In this document: piece by piece, positions 1 to 7,378 of the stretch | Numbering within the stretch: the first letter of the stretch is position 1 | Layout: each line of letters opens with the position of its first letter | NCBI RefSeq assembly: GCF_008180865.1 | Contig: NZ_VTEX01000006.1 | Span: 124,281 to 188,280 of the forward strand | Source of the DNA: Rossellomorea aquimaris | GTDB taxonomy: Bacteria > Bacillota > Bacilli > Bacillales > Bacillaceae_B | DNA length: 64,000 nt | Reading direction: 5' to 3' | Translations under genes and position numbers: made by a program | The notes under the pieces: generated by a model | The model's input: only the letters and a program-made list of their open reading frames with translations | Told to the model about the DNA's origin: nothing | Databases searched by the model: none

Positions 1-261
1 GGCCAGGAAACCAAGGAACCGTTTAAACAGTGGACTGCTTGCCAGTACATACCCCGTAACAAGAACAAGGACCATCTGCATGGAAAAGGCAAGCAGGCTC
101 CAGAATCCGTTACCCCAATATTGAATCATCTCGAGGCTTGAACTTTCAGTGAAGATAAGACCAAATCCAAATACGGCCAGTGTTAAAATGACAACGAATA
201 AAAATGGATCAGGCAGATAGCGTTGCATGATTTTGTTCGATAATGATATAAGTGCTTTCAT
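1..261 (-). CDS. Short-chain fatty acid transporter, AtoE family (5' part only)
   Basis: This is the first 87 codons of a gene that runs off the left edge. The protein starts MKALISLSNKIMQRYLPDPF and continues with hydrophobic segments at about residues 19-38 and 53-72, with QYWGNGFWSLLAF between them. This matches the start of AtoE-type short-chain fatty acid transporters (TIGR00366-like), integral membrane proteins thought to import acetoacetate or butyrate. The ATG at 261 is preceded by a GGGGG-type ribosome binding site about 8 bases upstream. The next gene downstream in the window (396-1913) is on the same strand but ends in its own terminator. The C-terminal three quarters are not visible, so substrate cannot be judged. 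Confidence 0.7.
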   Translation of the reverse strand, partial: MKALISLSNKIMQRYLPDPFLFVVILTLAVFGFGLIFTESSSLEMIQYWGNGFWSLLAFSMQMVLVLVTGYVLASSPLFKRFLGFLA

Positions 262-355
262 CTATTCATCCCCCTTATTTAATACACACCCTTTCTATTC
301 TTCTATAATGATGTGTGAAAACCCTTTCATTTATATGAAAATATGCTCCAAATCA

Positions 356-392
356 AAAGCGCCTGACTCATTTACAAGAGATCAGGCGCTTT
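356..392 (-). terminator. Rho-independent terminator after the BCCT transporter gene
   Basis: AAAGCGCCTGA (356-366) and TCAGGCGCTTT (382-392) form a perfect 11-bp inverted repeat with a 15-base loop. It begins 3 bases beyond the stop codon of the minus-strand transporter gene. T-runs are weak on both sides. Confidence 0.75.
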
Positions 393-395
393 GGT

Positions 396-1913
396 TTATT
401 TCCTTACAGTTCTGGAAGTTCCCTTCTTTTCTTTACGTAGAAGTCTAAATAACGTAACACACATCAAGACAAGGATGACAGTGAATGGCAATGCGGAGAC
501 AAGAGAGGCGGTCTGTAAGCCCTCCAGTCCACTGGACACCAGTAAAACAGCGGCAATGGCAGCAATGAGTACCCCCCAGACGATTTTTACTATCATAGGA
601 GGATTCAAGCTTCCCTCCGTCGTCATACTGCTTAAAATATAGGTCGCTGAATCAGCAGATGTAATTAAAAAGGTAAAGATCAATAAGATGGATGTGACTG
701 ACAGGATCATGGTAAATGGAAGTTCTCCATAAGTAGAAAATAATGCACTTGTGACATCTTTGTTGACCCCTTCAGCAATGGAGGTACCATTAAATAAATC
801 GAGGTGAAGAGCTGTACCACCAAAGACGGCAATCCACATAAGGGCAATCAGTGGAGGGACCACCAGGACCCCTATGATAAATTCCCTTATCGTTCTCCCT
901 CTTGATACCCTGGCGATAAAAGCACCTACGAATGGAGACCAGGCGATGGCCCATGCCCAATAGAAAATCGTCCAATCCTGTACCCATGTCCCTCCCTGAT
1001 AAGGAGTCAGACGTAAGCTGTAGCGGATGAAATTAGAAATATAGTCACCGATTCCAAGGGTGAACGTGTTTAATATAAAGACAGTCGGCCCGACGATGAA
1101 TACAAACAGCATCAAAAAAAGAGCCAAGGATAAATTTACATTACTGAGCCATTTAATCCCTTTATCGAGGCCAGTTGTGGAAGATGCTAAATAAAGGATA
1201 AGCAGAATGAACACAATCAAGAGTTGAGAAAGTGTGTTGTTACCCACTCCGAATACGGAACTTAATCCTCCGTTTATTTGGAGAATCCCTAACCCCAGTG
1301 AAGTCGCTACACCCATGACGGTTGCGATGACAGCCAGGATATCAATCGTATTCTTAATCCCTTTCGTTCTTTTACCTTGGCCGATCATAGGAGTCAGGGA
1401 AGTGGAAACCAGACCATTTTCCCCTTTTCTAAATTGAAAGTAGGCAATGATCAATCCGACAATCGTAAAGACAGACCATTGACTGACGCCCCAGTGGAAA
1501 AAGGAATAACCCATTGCAAGGCGCGCAGCTTCCTCCGTTTGCGGCTCTACACCTGGAATGGGGGTTTCAAAGAAATGACTCATCGGTTCAGCAATCCCCC
1601 AGAACACAAGACCGATTCCAAACCCGGCTGAGAATAACATGCCAATCCAGGTGAAGAAAGGATACTGCGGTCGTTCATCATCCTTTCCCAATCGTATCTT
1701 CCCGTATTTACTTACCATAAGAAAAAATAGAAATAATACAAAGAAAAACACTGCAGCAAGATAAAACCATCCAAACGAATAGGTCGTGAATCCAAAGGCT
1801 GCATTCGCTCCTTTAGCAAAAAGTTTCGGAAAAGCAGCCCCAAACACAACCAAGATGGACACAATAATAGCTGAAATCCAAAACACTTTGTTCAAATATG
1901 TACGATTACCCAT
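396..1913 (-). CDS. BCCT family glycine betaine/choline-type transporter
   Basis: A 505-residue integral membrane transporter of the betaine/carnitine/choline family, which imports osmoprotectants by ion symport. About 12 hydrophobic segments are visible. The family signature is at DWTIFYWAWAIAWSPFVGAF, followed by ARVSRGRTIREF, and GIGLVFWGIAEPMSHF matches the conserved region around helices 3-4. The length fits OpuD-type carriers. The open frame extends six codons further upstream, but AGGAGGGG sits within those codons and is correctly spaced for the ATG at 1913, so that start is preferred. The gene is monocistronic: a terminator follows and a divergent HAD gene lies upstream. Osmotic induction is plausible but no site is visible. 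The exact substrate is unknown. Confidence 0.9.
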   Translation of the reverse strand: MGNRTYLNKVFWISAIIVSILVVFGAAFPKLFAKGANAAFGFTTYSFGWFYLAAVFFFVLFLFFLMVSKYGKIRLGKDDERPQYPFFTWIGMLFSAGFGIGLVFWGIAEPMSHFFETPIPGVEPQTEEAARLAMGYSFFHWGVSQWSVFTIVGLIIAYFQFRKGENGLVSTSLTPMIGQGKRTKGIKNTIDILAVIATVMGVATSLGLGILQINGGLSSVFGVGNNTLSQLLIVFILLILYLASSTTGLDKGIKWLSNVNLSLALFLMLFVFIVGPTVFILNTFTLGIGDYISNFIRYSLRLTPYQGGTWVQDWTIFYWAWAIAWSPFVGAFIARVSRGRTIREFIIGVLVVPPLIALMWIAVFGGTALHLDLFNGTSIAEGVNKDVTSALFSTYGELPFTMILSVTSILLIFTFLITSADSATYILSSMTTEGSLNPPMIVKIVWGVLIAAIAAVLLVSSGLEGLQTASLVSALPFTVILVLMCVTLFRLLRKEKKGTSRTVRK

Positions 1914-2073
1914 GAATACCCCTCCTGACATAGTAGACGAACGTCTTCTATATTTTCATACCCTAAATCTACAGGGTTATTCATAAGCAGGAGGTGGTTC
2001 AGTACAACTCGGGAAATGTTTCATGATACAATGGGTAAAATTATGAACATTAACAACAGGAAGGTGTCTACTT

Positions 2074-2946
2074 ATGATTACATGTATCGCAACGGATATG
2101 GACGGAACGCTTTTAAATGAAAAACAGGAAATCAGTGAAGCCAACAAACAGGCTATCCTGGATGCGCAACAGCAAGGAATAGAAGTCGTTGTTGCAACAG
2201 GGAGATCATATGAAGAAGCCCGCTATGTCATACAGGAGGCAGGCATCTCATGTGATATCGTTTGTGCCAATGGAGCAGAGGTTCGAAATAAAAAGGGTGA
2301 AATCGTCTATCAGGCAGGCATTGAATCAGCACAAGCGAAAAAAATTGCAGCTGTCTTAAACGAAACCGGTATTTACTTTGAAATCTATACAGATCAGGGA
2401 ACATACACTGAAAATTATGAAATGGGCGTTGAGTTGATCGTCGATATTTTCACGACAGCCAACCCTGAAGTATCAGAAGAGCAGGTGAGAAAAGCAGCCA
2501 AGGAACGATTTGATAAAGGTCATATCAAATTAGTGGAAGATTACGGGGTACTGTTCGAGGATGCTTCCCAGCTTGTTTATAAATTCCTTGTTTTCTCTTT
2601 TGATGAAAAGCAATTGACAGAAGCGAATGAAAAATTGAATAAAATAACAGGCATTGCCATTAGCTCGTCGGGTAAAGAAAACATTGAAGTGAATAGCCTT
2701 GAAGCACAAAAAGGAGTGGCTCTGCAGAAGCTTCTGAACGACAAAGGCCTTTCAGCAGAGAATGCCATGGCAATGGGAGATAACCTTAACGACCTATCCA
2801 TGATGAAGGCTGTGGGAAGACCTGTTGCCATGGGGAATGCCCTGGATCAGATAAAAGAGTTCTGTCCATTCATCACGGCAACAAACCGTGAAGACGGTGT
2901 CGCAAAAGCAATTCAGGAAGCTCTTCAACAGACGGCAAACTCATGA
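2074..2946 (+). CDS. HAD superfamily phosphatase, Cof/YwpJ-like
   Basis: A 290-residue cytoplasmic HAD hydrolase of the Cof (IIB cap) subfamily, which dephosphorylates sugar phosphates, nucleotides or flavin precursors. Motif I is DMDGTLLN (residues 8-15) with the nucleophile Asp8 and acid/base Asp10. Motif II is the ATGRS segment near residue 42. The cap domain occupies the middle, the motif III lysine lies near EAQKG, and motif IV is GDNLNDLSMM. An AGGAAGGTG ribosome binding site precedes the ATG. Bacilli carry many paralogues (YwpJ, YxeH, YkrA, YwtE) and I cannot say which is orthologous, so no symbol is given. The flanking genes do not suggest a pathway. Confidence 0.9.
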   Translation: MITCIATDMDGTLLNEKQEISEANKQAILDAQQQGIEVVVATGRSYEEARYVIQEAGISCDIVCANGAEVRNKKGEIVYQAGIESAQAKKIAAVLNETGIYFEIYTDQGTYTENYEMGVELIVDIFTTANPEVSEEQVRKAAKERFDKGHIKLVEDYGVLFEDASQLVYKFLVFSFDEKQLTEANEKLNKITGIAISSSGKENIEVNSLEAQKGVALQKLLNDKGLSAENAMAMGDNLNDLSMMKAVGRPVAMGNALDQIKEFCPFITATNREDGVAKAIQEALQQTANS

Positions 2947-3002
2947 GAACGTACTCTGTTGTCCATACTGGTTAAAAAAGTAAATAAGGGAGCTTGAAAA
3001 AA

Positions 3003-4100
3003 ATGAGAAACCGAAATAGAAGCAGTTGGTTCTTATTCGTCATTGGTCTTAGCTTACTACTTAGTGCCTGCTCAATGGGACAGCCAGATGAACAACAGGA
3101 AGAAAGTGAATCCGTCAGTAAACCGAGTGTCGAAAGCAGCGTGACCGCACAAAACCTCTCCATTCCCTGGTCGATTCAAAAGCTTGATGATGTATTCTAT
3201 CTCACCCAAAGGACAGGGGATATCATTGAAATAAAGGATGGCAGGAAATCCGTTGTGAAAATCAATCTGTCTATGCCATTATCCAAACGGCCGGAAGCGG
3301 GGTTACTGGGATTTGTGCTTCATCCTGATTTTAAAACAAATCAGCAGGCGTATGCCTACTATACCTATGATGACTCAGGGGACCCGTATAACCGTGTCGT
3401 AGTATTGAAACGAACGGAAAATCAATGGAGCGAGGAGAAAGTATTGCTGGATCGTATCCCAAGCGGTCAATACCACCACGGCGGCCGGCTGGAAATCGGT
3501 CCGGATAACAAACTTTACATCACGGCAGGGGATGCCACTCAACAGGATAAGGCTCAGGACCTCTCCTTTCTTGGCGGGAAAATTCTTCGGATGAAGTTGG
3601 ATGGTGGAATCCCAAAAGACAACCCATTTAAGGATTCTTACGTTTACAGTTACGGTCATCGTAATCCTCAGGGACTTGCATGGAACAAAGCTGGAGAGCT
3701 ATATGAAACAGAGCACGGACCGAACGGATATGATGAAGTGAACCGTATCGAAGCCGGCAGCAACTATGGATGGCCGAAGATTACCGGGGATGAAAAGGAA
3801 GGGTCTTTGATTTCTCCTCTCGCTCACTCCGGGGAACCTTCATGGGCCCCATCAGGAGCGGATTTTTGGAATGAAGATTTAGTGTTTGCTTCTCTCGCAG
3901 GTCAAAGTGTGAAGCGATTCGACCCTGAAACCGGCAAAGTATCGGAATTGCTGACAGGATTTGGACGTATTCGGGACGTGCTTGTGGAAGGTGACTCCCT
4001 TTACTTTGTATCGAATAACACAGACGGACGCGGGATCCCCCGGGAAAATGATGATAAATTGTATGAGGTGGATCTGAATTCATTGACGATTGAAGAATAA
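3003..4100 (+). CDS. Lipoprotein PQQ-dependent sugar dehydrogenase-like protein (GSDH family)
   Basis: A secreted six-bladed beta-propeller of the glucose/sorbosone dehydrogenase family. It is anchored by a lipid: the N-terminus is basic (RNRNR), followed by a hydrophobic stretch and the lipobox LLSAC. Family hallmarks are HHGGRLEIGPDNKLYITAGD (with the likely catalytic His) and GHRNPQGLAWN followed by ETEHGPNGYDEVN and GSNYGWP. PQQ dependence is assumed from the family; many Firmicutes members lack a PQQ synthesis pathway, so the cofactor and substrate are uncertain. A TTG at 2994 is in frame, but the AAGGGAG motif ends one base before it and is better placed for the ATG at 3003. It is a single-gene unit on the outer membrane face. 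Confidence 0.85.
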   Translation: MRNRNRSSWFLFVIGLSLLLSACSMGQPDEQQEESESVSKPSVESSVTAQNLSIPWSIQKLDDVFYLTQRTGDIIEIKDGRKSVVKINLSMPLSKRPEAGLLGFVLHPDFKTNQQAYAYYTYDDSGDPYNRVVVLKRTENQWSEEKVLLDRIPSGQYHHGGRLEIGPDNKLYITAGDATQQDKAQDLSFLGGKILRMKLDGGIPKDNPFKDSYVYSYGHRNPQGLAWNKAGELYETEHGPNGYDEVNRIEAGSNYGWPKITGDEKEGSLISPLAHSGEPSWAPSGADFWNEDLVFASLAGQSVKRFDPETGKVSELLTGFGRIRDVLVEGDSLYFVSNNTDGRGIPRENDDKLYEVDLNSLTIEE

Positions 4101-4109
4101 GATTGGGAT

Positions 4110-4146
4110 ACCTTCCTTAGCGCTGGACTGGGGGAGGGGTTTTTTG
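4110..4146 (+). terminator. Possible terminator after the sugar dehydrogenase gene
   Basis: CCTTCC (4110-4115) can pair with GGGAGG, partly through G-U pairs, just before a GGTTTTTT run. The stem is short with a large loop. Transcription from this side runs into the 3' end of the convergent toxin gene. Confidence 0.4.
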
Positions 4147-4175
4147 CAAAAAAATAACACGCTAAAGAGCGTGTT
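4147..4175 (-). terminator. Terminator of the small toxin gene
   Basis: AACACGCT (4156-4163) and AGCGTGTT (4168-4175) form a perfect 8-bp stem with a 4-base loop. On the minus strand it is followed by a T-rich run (ATTTTTTTG). It abuts and partly overlaps the toxin stop codon, so the transcript ends almost at the coding sequence. Confidence 0.8.
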
Positions 4176-4273
4176 TATGAATTCTTATTCTCATCATTGT
4201 CTTTATATTTCAGAATAGCGATCACAAACATCCCAAAGCTGAGCATCAGAGATAATACTTCAAATGTATTCAT
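4175..4273 (-). CDS. Putative holin-like toxin (Hol_Tox / TxpA-type), 32 aa
   Basis: A 32-codon gene, MNTFEVLSLMLSFGMF through to KDNDENKNS. A short polar N-terminus with the typical M-x-x-(F/Y)-E-x-L-x-L-M pattern leads into one membrane helix (about residues 7-22) and a charged tail. This is the layout of the holin-like toxin family and of type I toxins such as TxpA and BsrG of Bacillus, small membrane peptides normally silenced by an antisense RNA. AAGGAGG lies about 10 bases before the ATG and a strong terminator overlaps the 3' end, so the gene looks intact and expressed. No antitoxin RNA can be proven, but the opposite strand across the 3' end is open. Family assignment is confident; toxicity is inferred. 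Confidence 0.75.
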   Translation of the reverse strand: MNTFEVLSLMLSFGMFVIAILKYKDNDENKNS

Positions 4274-4340
4274 GGATACATCGCCTCCTTACACTAATGC
4301 TTCCCTGATCCAGGATTGTCCTATACGCTTCTTAAAAATA

Positions 4341-4380
4341 AAAAACATGAAACCGATGGAGTATTCGGTTTCATGTTTTT
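4341..4380. terminator. Strong bidirectional terminator
   Basis: AAAAACATGAAACCGA (4341-4356) pairs perfectly with TCGGTTTCATGTTTTT (4365-4380), loop 8. A- and T-runs flank both sides. It sits just downstream of the minus-strand nucleoside hydrolase gene and ends that transcript. Confidence 0.9.
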
Positions 4381-4384
4381 TGTT

Positions 4385-5341
4385 TTATCTTGTTAAAATA
4401 TCCAACACATTTGACAGAAATACATCCTCATCGATGGCAACGGCAATCCGTGAACAGCCTGTCCCAAAGCAGTCTGTACTTCCCGGCCTGAAATCAGCGA
4501 TGCTTAATCCATTTGCATTATTTTCTTCATGTTGTACGCGGATTACCCTTTTCTCATAGGTGAACAGCCCATCTATGGCTGCGGCAGCCATGACGGCAGA
4601 GAGATCATGCTGTGGAGTCCCGGCTATGCCCGGCTCAAGCTGCTGATACGCTTCGTAATAAAAGTCCAGGATGGGTTTGATGATCTGATCCAATGGGGTC
4701 TTTGCCCTGGAATGGATGAAATTCACTTGAGCAGGTGTTATAAGGGCCAACCTTGTGACATTCAGCGGGATCACTGTCAGGTTCGGAGTATTTCTGCACA
4801 CAATGTCCGCTGCCACTGCATCCCCATAAAAGTTTGCCTCTGCTACTTCTGTTACATTTCCTGGAACAAAAAATGCCCCTCCCATGATATAGGTTTCCTT
4901 CACCAGTGACATGACGTCAGGGCTCAAGAGCCAGGCGATGGCAAGGGATGTACACCTCCCCACACCAACAATCGTGAGTTCCCCGGGATTCTTCTTGATC
5001 AGTTGGAACAGCTTACTGAAATTGGTTTTGTTCCCATATCGTTCTTCGGGAATTGGAGGGGAGAGGGGACCAAGCCCTTCCACACCATGAATATCCGGGA
5101 AAAACTCGGGTTCCTCCCCATTAAGTGGCCGGGTGCTCCCCGAAATGACGGGAATTCCTTTTTGGCCTGCTAATTTTAGTAGATATGTTGCATTCCTATA
5201 GCTTTTGTTCCGGTCTGTATTACCGAATCCACTGACAATACCCACGACTTCGATGTTTGGGTCTTTCAAGGCATAGATCAGCGCAATCGCATCATCTATA
5301 CCGGTATCTGAGAATAGAATGATTTTTTTAATAGAAATCAC
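4385..5341 (-). CDS. Inosine/uridine-preferring nucleoside hydrolase family protein
   Basis: A cytoplasmic Ca2+-dependent N-glycosidase of about 315 residues that splits ribonucleosides into base and ribose. The N-terminal metal motif reads FSDTGIDDA rather than the usual DTDPGIDDA: the Asp at the third position and the DD pair are kept while the first Asp is Phe. The C-terminal HD pair (QHDLSAV) is present, so the metal site looks mostly intact. Start choice is a puzzle. The first in-frame codon, GTG at 5341, overlaps the last G of AGGAGG and cannot use it. An ATT at 5332 lies 8 bases after AGGAGG, and no ATG or TTG is near. The ribosome binding site sits in a perfect hairpin (see 5339-5368). 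The gene follows the lysis-like cassette on the same strand. Confidence 0.85.
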   Translation of the reverse strand: MISIKKIILFSDTGIDDAIALIYALKDPNIEVVGIVSGFGNTDRNKSYRNATYLLKLAGQKGIPVISGSTRPLNGEEPEFFPDIHGVEGLGPLSPPIPEERYGNKTNFSKLFQLIKKNPGELTIVGVGRCTSLAIAWLLSPDVMSLVKETYIMGGAFFVPGNVTEVAEANFYGDAVAADIVCRNTPNLTVIPLNVTRLALITPAQVNFIHSRAKTPLDQIIKPILDFYYEAYQQLEPGIAGTPQHDLSAVMAAAAIDGLFTYEKRVIRVQHEENNANGLSIADFRPGSTDCFGTGCSRIAVAIDEDVFLSNVLDILTR

Positions 5342-5368
5342 CTCCTACTATCATATATGTAGGAGGTG
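5339..5368 (-). promoter_or_regulatory. Hairpin sequestering the nucleoside hydrolase ribosome binding site
   Basis: In the minus-strand mRNA CACCTCCTAC, loop ATATATGATA, GTAGGAGGTG form a perfect 10-bp stem. The 3' arm contains the AGGAGG of the downstream gene. There is no U-run after it, so it is not a terminator. Translation should be low unless the stem melts. The loop holds an ATG that opens an 8-codon frame ending at the proposed ATT start region. Confidence 0.75.
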
Positions 5369-5396
5369 CGAAGATTGCTTGTTGTAATCACTAGAT

Positions 5397-5558
5397 TCAT
5401 CGATTTATTTGTTGGAGTCTGGTAAAAAGAATAATACTTAGCGATAGAAAAGTGAAAGTGATCCAATGCTGATGGTTCATCAAGAGGAGGGTCAAGCTGA
5501 CGCAGCTCAGGAATATGGCAGCCCATCCCCCGATTATCTTAATCAATTCATATACCAT
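5397..5558 (-). CDS. Small two-helix membrane protein, possible holin
   Basis: A 53-residue protein, MVYELIKIIGGWAAIFLSCV onward, with two hydrophobic segments (about residues 8-27 and 32-46) joined by a short MNHQHW turn and ending in RLQQINR. That is the shape of small class II holins, but there is no family I recognise. In-frame starts further upstream (5573, 5579, 5600) are possible. The ATG at 5558 lies 4 bases past the stop of the YvrJ-like gene, which fits translational coupling; no good ribosome binding site is visible. It is the last small gene of the M15 - amidase - yvrJ-like cassette. The holin role is inferred from topology and position. Confidence 0.6.
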   Translation of the reverse strand: MVYELIKIIGGWAAIFLSCVSLTLLLMNHQHWITFTFLSLSIILFTRLQQINR

Positions 5559-5562
5559 CCGT

Positions 5563-5715
5563 CTATTTCCCATTATCATTAAACGATTTTGAAAGAGCAT
5601 GAATGGCGAGTTCTAGCTGTTCCAACTTTTTCTCAAGTTTCACTAATAGAAAGAGTGTGACGGCAATGGGAAATCCGAAATTACCAAGTAATTGAACAAA
5701 AACCGAATAATCCAT
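5563..5715 (-). CDS. yvrJ: YvrJ family small membrane protein, 50 aa
   Basis: A 50-residue protein: MDYSVFVQLLGNFGFPIAVT, a hydrophobic segment to residue 25, then KLEKKLEQLELAIHALSKS, likely amphipathic. This matches the YvrJ family, which occurs in phage-like loci and in the B. subtilis SigO regulon. GGAGGAG precedes the ATG at good spacing. It lies 33 bases downstream of the amidase gene and overlaps the next small membrane gene region, so it is part of the same operon. Its biochemical role is unknown; single-helix membrane location next to two wall hydrolases suggests a part in export or lysis. Confidence 0.8.
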   Translation of the reverse strand: MDYSVFVQLLGNFGFPIAVTLFLLVKLEKKLEQLELAIHALSKSFNDNGK

Positions 5716-5748
5716 TAGTGCTCCTCCTTTATAAGGCAGGCTGGCCTG

Positions 5749-6291
5749 CTAGAGATTCAGTGCCTTCCCGATGCCTGATGCTATTGCGTTAGAAATTCCC
5801 GTGAGGAAGGTAGGGTCTTTTAAGAGATTGGTATCATTCACACTATCGATAAAGAGATTTTCAAGTAAAATTGCAGGCATGGCCGTTTCTCTCAATACGG
5901 CGAAGTTCGCTTCCTTTTGACCTCGGTCCCTTAATCCAAATCCAGTGAGGAACTTCATGACTTCTCCGTGCAGGACGTCCTGGCGTCTACCCGTTTCCGA
6001 AGAGCTTGTACCGGGATAGATAAAGCTTTCAAATCCGGTGCCTCCACCTGCATTATGATGAAGGGAGACGAAGTAAGATGCTCCTAAGTTATTGGCGAAA
6101 TCAGCCCGCTCCGACAGCTCTATAAAGACATCCGTTTCTCTGGTTAAACGCACATCAACGATATAATTTGCCTCCAATAATTGCTTCACCTTCAATCCGA
6201 TCGTCAGGGTAAGATTCTCTTCCTGAAGTCCGTTTCCAATAGCGCCAGGGTCTGTTCCCCCGTGGCCGGGATCAAGTACGATGATTGGCAT
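5749..6291 (-). CDS. N-acetylmuramoyl-L-alanine amidase, Amidase_3 type, no signal peptide
   Basis: A zinc amidase of 180 residues that cleaves the lactyl-alanine bond of peptidoglycan. Zinc-ligand motifs are LDPGHGG (His10), QEEN (Glu24/25) and SLHHNAG (His78); the catalytic Glu lies in PAILLENLF near residue 147. The protein is only the catalytic domain, with no signal peptide and no wall-binding repeats, as in CwlC-type mother-cell lysis amidases and phage endolysins. Release would need lysis or a holin. GGGGGG lies upstream of the ATG. It is 21 bases downstream of the M15 peptidase gene and 33 bases upstream of the yvrJ-like gene, in one operon. Confidence 0.9.
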   Translation of the reverse strand: MPIIVLDPGHGGTDPGAIGNGLQEENLTLTIGLKVKQLLEANYIVDVRLTRETDVFIELSERADFANNLGASYFVSLHHNAGGGTGFESFIYPGTSSSETGRRQDVLHGEVMKFLTGFGLRDRGQKEANFAVLRETAMPAILLENLFIDSVNDTNLLKDPTFLTGISNAIASGIGKALNL

Positions 6292-6312
6292 ATGTTTTCC
6301 CCCCTTTCCTTC

Positions 6313-6945
6313 TTAAGCCCAGTAATACGACCCGGCACCATACGGGTATTCGACCCGGCTGTCATTATGAACGAAGGTAGAATATTTGATTATCCCGCTG
6401 AAGCCGCATGTTTTAGCAACTTCCGCAACTTGGGCCGGTGTCTTTCCTGAGGGATCTACATCTGCTGCGATTCCGTACGTATGCATACTGTTAGAGGCAC
6501 CGCCGACATTTCGGTTATGTGTGATGCTTCTGAATCCGGAATTAATGACAACGGGTGGATTCCCCAGTTTTTTTCGAAGGGCCTCGAGCTTGTACATCAG
6601 TCTTCGTACATTCTCTCTTACCTGTGTCGAGCCGGTATTCCCTCCAGAGAAGCCGCTTCCGTCCTTGGAATAGAATTCACTGAATGCAAAGTTGACCGTC
6701 GATCCATCGCTGTCTTCTAGACTATTCAACAGGTTATGGGTTTGCGGTCCTGCAATTCCATCAGCAGAAAGACCGTACGCACTTTGGAATCGTTTGACAG
6801 CTGCTTCCGTTCCGGGTCCGAATGCCCCATCCACCGATACATAGGTTTTCGAAGGGGAACTTGCCGCCCAGCCGGCAACGCGGATTTGAAGTTCCAATAC
6901 ATCGCTTCCTGAATCACCTTGTCGTAACGTTCGTGTCCAATTCAT
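6313..6945 (-). CDS. Peptidoglycan-binding plus M15-type peptidase (endolysin-like)
   Basis: A 210-residue modular wall hydrolase. Residues 9-74 form a PG_binding_1 domain (LRQGDSGSDVLELQ, VDGAFGPGTEAAVKRFQ, DGIAGPQT). Residues 105-210 are a peptidase M15_3 domain with zinc ligands His155 and Asp162 (SMHTYGIAADVD) and His193 (FVHNDSR). Such enzymes cut D-Ala or L-Ala/D-Glu bonds in stem peptides. There is no signal peptide, as with phage endolysins. It is the first gene of the lysis-like cassette. A promoter-like motif at 7042-7074 is shared with the adjacent split sigma factor operon, so sigma-dependent control is likely. A terminator at 7109-7149 separates it from rsoA. Confidence 0.88.
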   Translation of the reverse strand: MNWTRTLRQGDSGSDVLELQIRVAGWAASSPSKTYVSVDGAFGPGTEAAVKRFQSAYGLSADGIAGPQTHNLLNSLEDSDGSTVNFAFSEFYSKDGSGFSGGNTGSTQVRENVRRLMYKLEALRKKLGNPPVVINSGFRSITHNRNVGGASNSMHTYGIAADVDPSGKTPAQVAEVAKTCGFSGIIKYSTFVHNDSRVEYPYGAGSYYWA

Positions 6946-7041
6946 TCAACATCTCTCCCTTTATATGGTTATAGGCAAAAGGATGAAGCGGAAGAAAGAC
7001 CATCCCAATCTCTCTCACTCTTTGTTGTTTGCCTTACACTG

Positions 7042-7074
7042 TATAAAGAAGAGTTCTAAGGGAAAAAGACAACC
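7042..7074 (-). promoter_or_regulatory. Promoter-like motif of the lysis cassette, shared with the sigma operon
   Basis: On the minus strand GGTTGT (7074-7069), 17 bases, then CTTCTTTATA (7051-7042). The same two blocks with an 18-base gap lie upstream of the sigO-like gene at 8031-8064. The two copies are about 100 bases upstream of their first genes. They do not match the SigA consensus well, which fits an alternative sigma factor. Confidence 0.6.
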
Positions 7075-7108
7075 TGCAGTCAAACATTTATTAAAAAGAA
7101 ATACAGAC

Positions 7109-7149
7109 AAAAAAAGGACAAGCGCCACAGGTTTGTGAGCACTTGTCCT
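7109..7149 (-). terminator. Terminator of the sigO-rsoA operon
   Basis: AGGACAAG (7115-7122) pairs with CTTGTCCT (7142-7149). On the minus strand a T7 run follows immediately. It isolates the sigma operon from the lysis cassette. Confidence 0.85.
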
Positions 7150-7153
7150 ACCT

Positions 7154-7375
7154 TTATTGTTCATTTAAATCAAATAACCCTGGTACTTTTTCTAGTGAGT
7201 AATCCCGGACATACCGGATCAGTTTGATCTTTAACTCCTGTTCGAGATCATCCCTATTTTCGACCCGGGTAAGATACAAGGATTTCTTGATCTTCGGTTC
7301 AAACGTCCGGATGACCTTCGTTTCATATTCCGAGTTGCCCTTCGCTTCTTTGACTAGATTGTATAGAATTCCCAT
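7154..7375 (-). CDS. rsoA: RsoA-like sigma region 2 subunit
   Basis: A 73-residue protein with a region-2-like sequence (EYETKVIRTFEPKIKKSLYL, RDDLEQELKIKLIRYVRDYS). It is comparable to RsoA of B. subtilis (79 aa), which supplies the core-binding and -10-recognition half of a split sigma factor. It begins 3 bases after the sigO-like stop and its AAGGAG lies inside the last codons of that gene. The two are therefore translationally coupled and probably made in equal amounts, as expected for a two-subunit factor. Identification rests on length, pattern and adjacency; no DNA-binding region 4 is present in this protein. Confidence 0.75.
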   Translation of the reverse strand: MGILYNLVKEAKGNSEYETKVIRTFEPKIKKSLYLTRVENRDDLEQELKIKLIRYVRDYSLEKVPGLFDLNEQ

Positions 7376-7378
7376 AGT

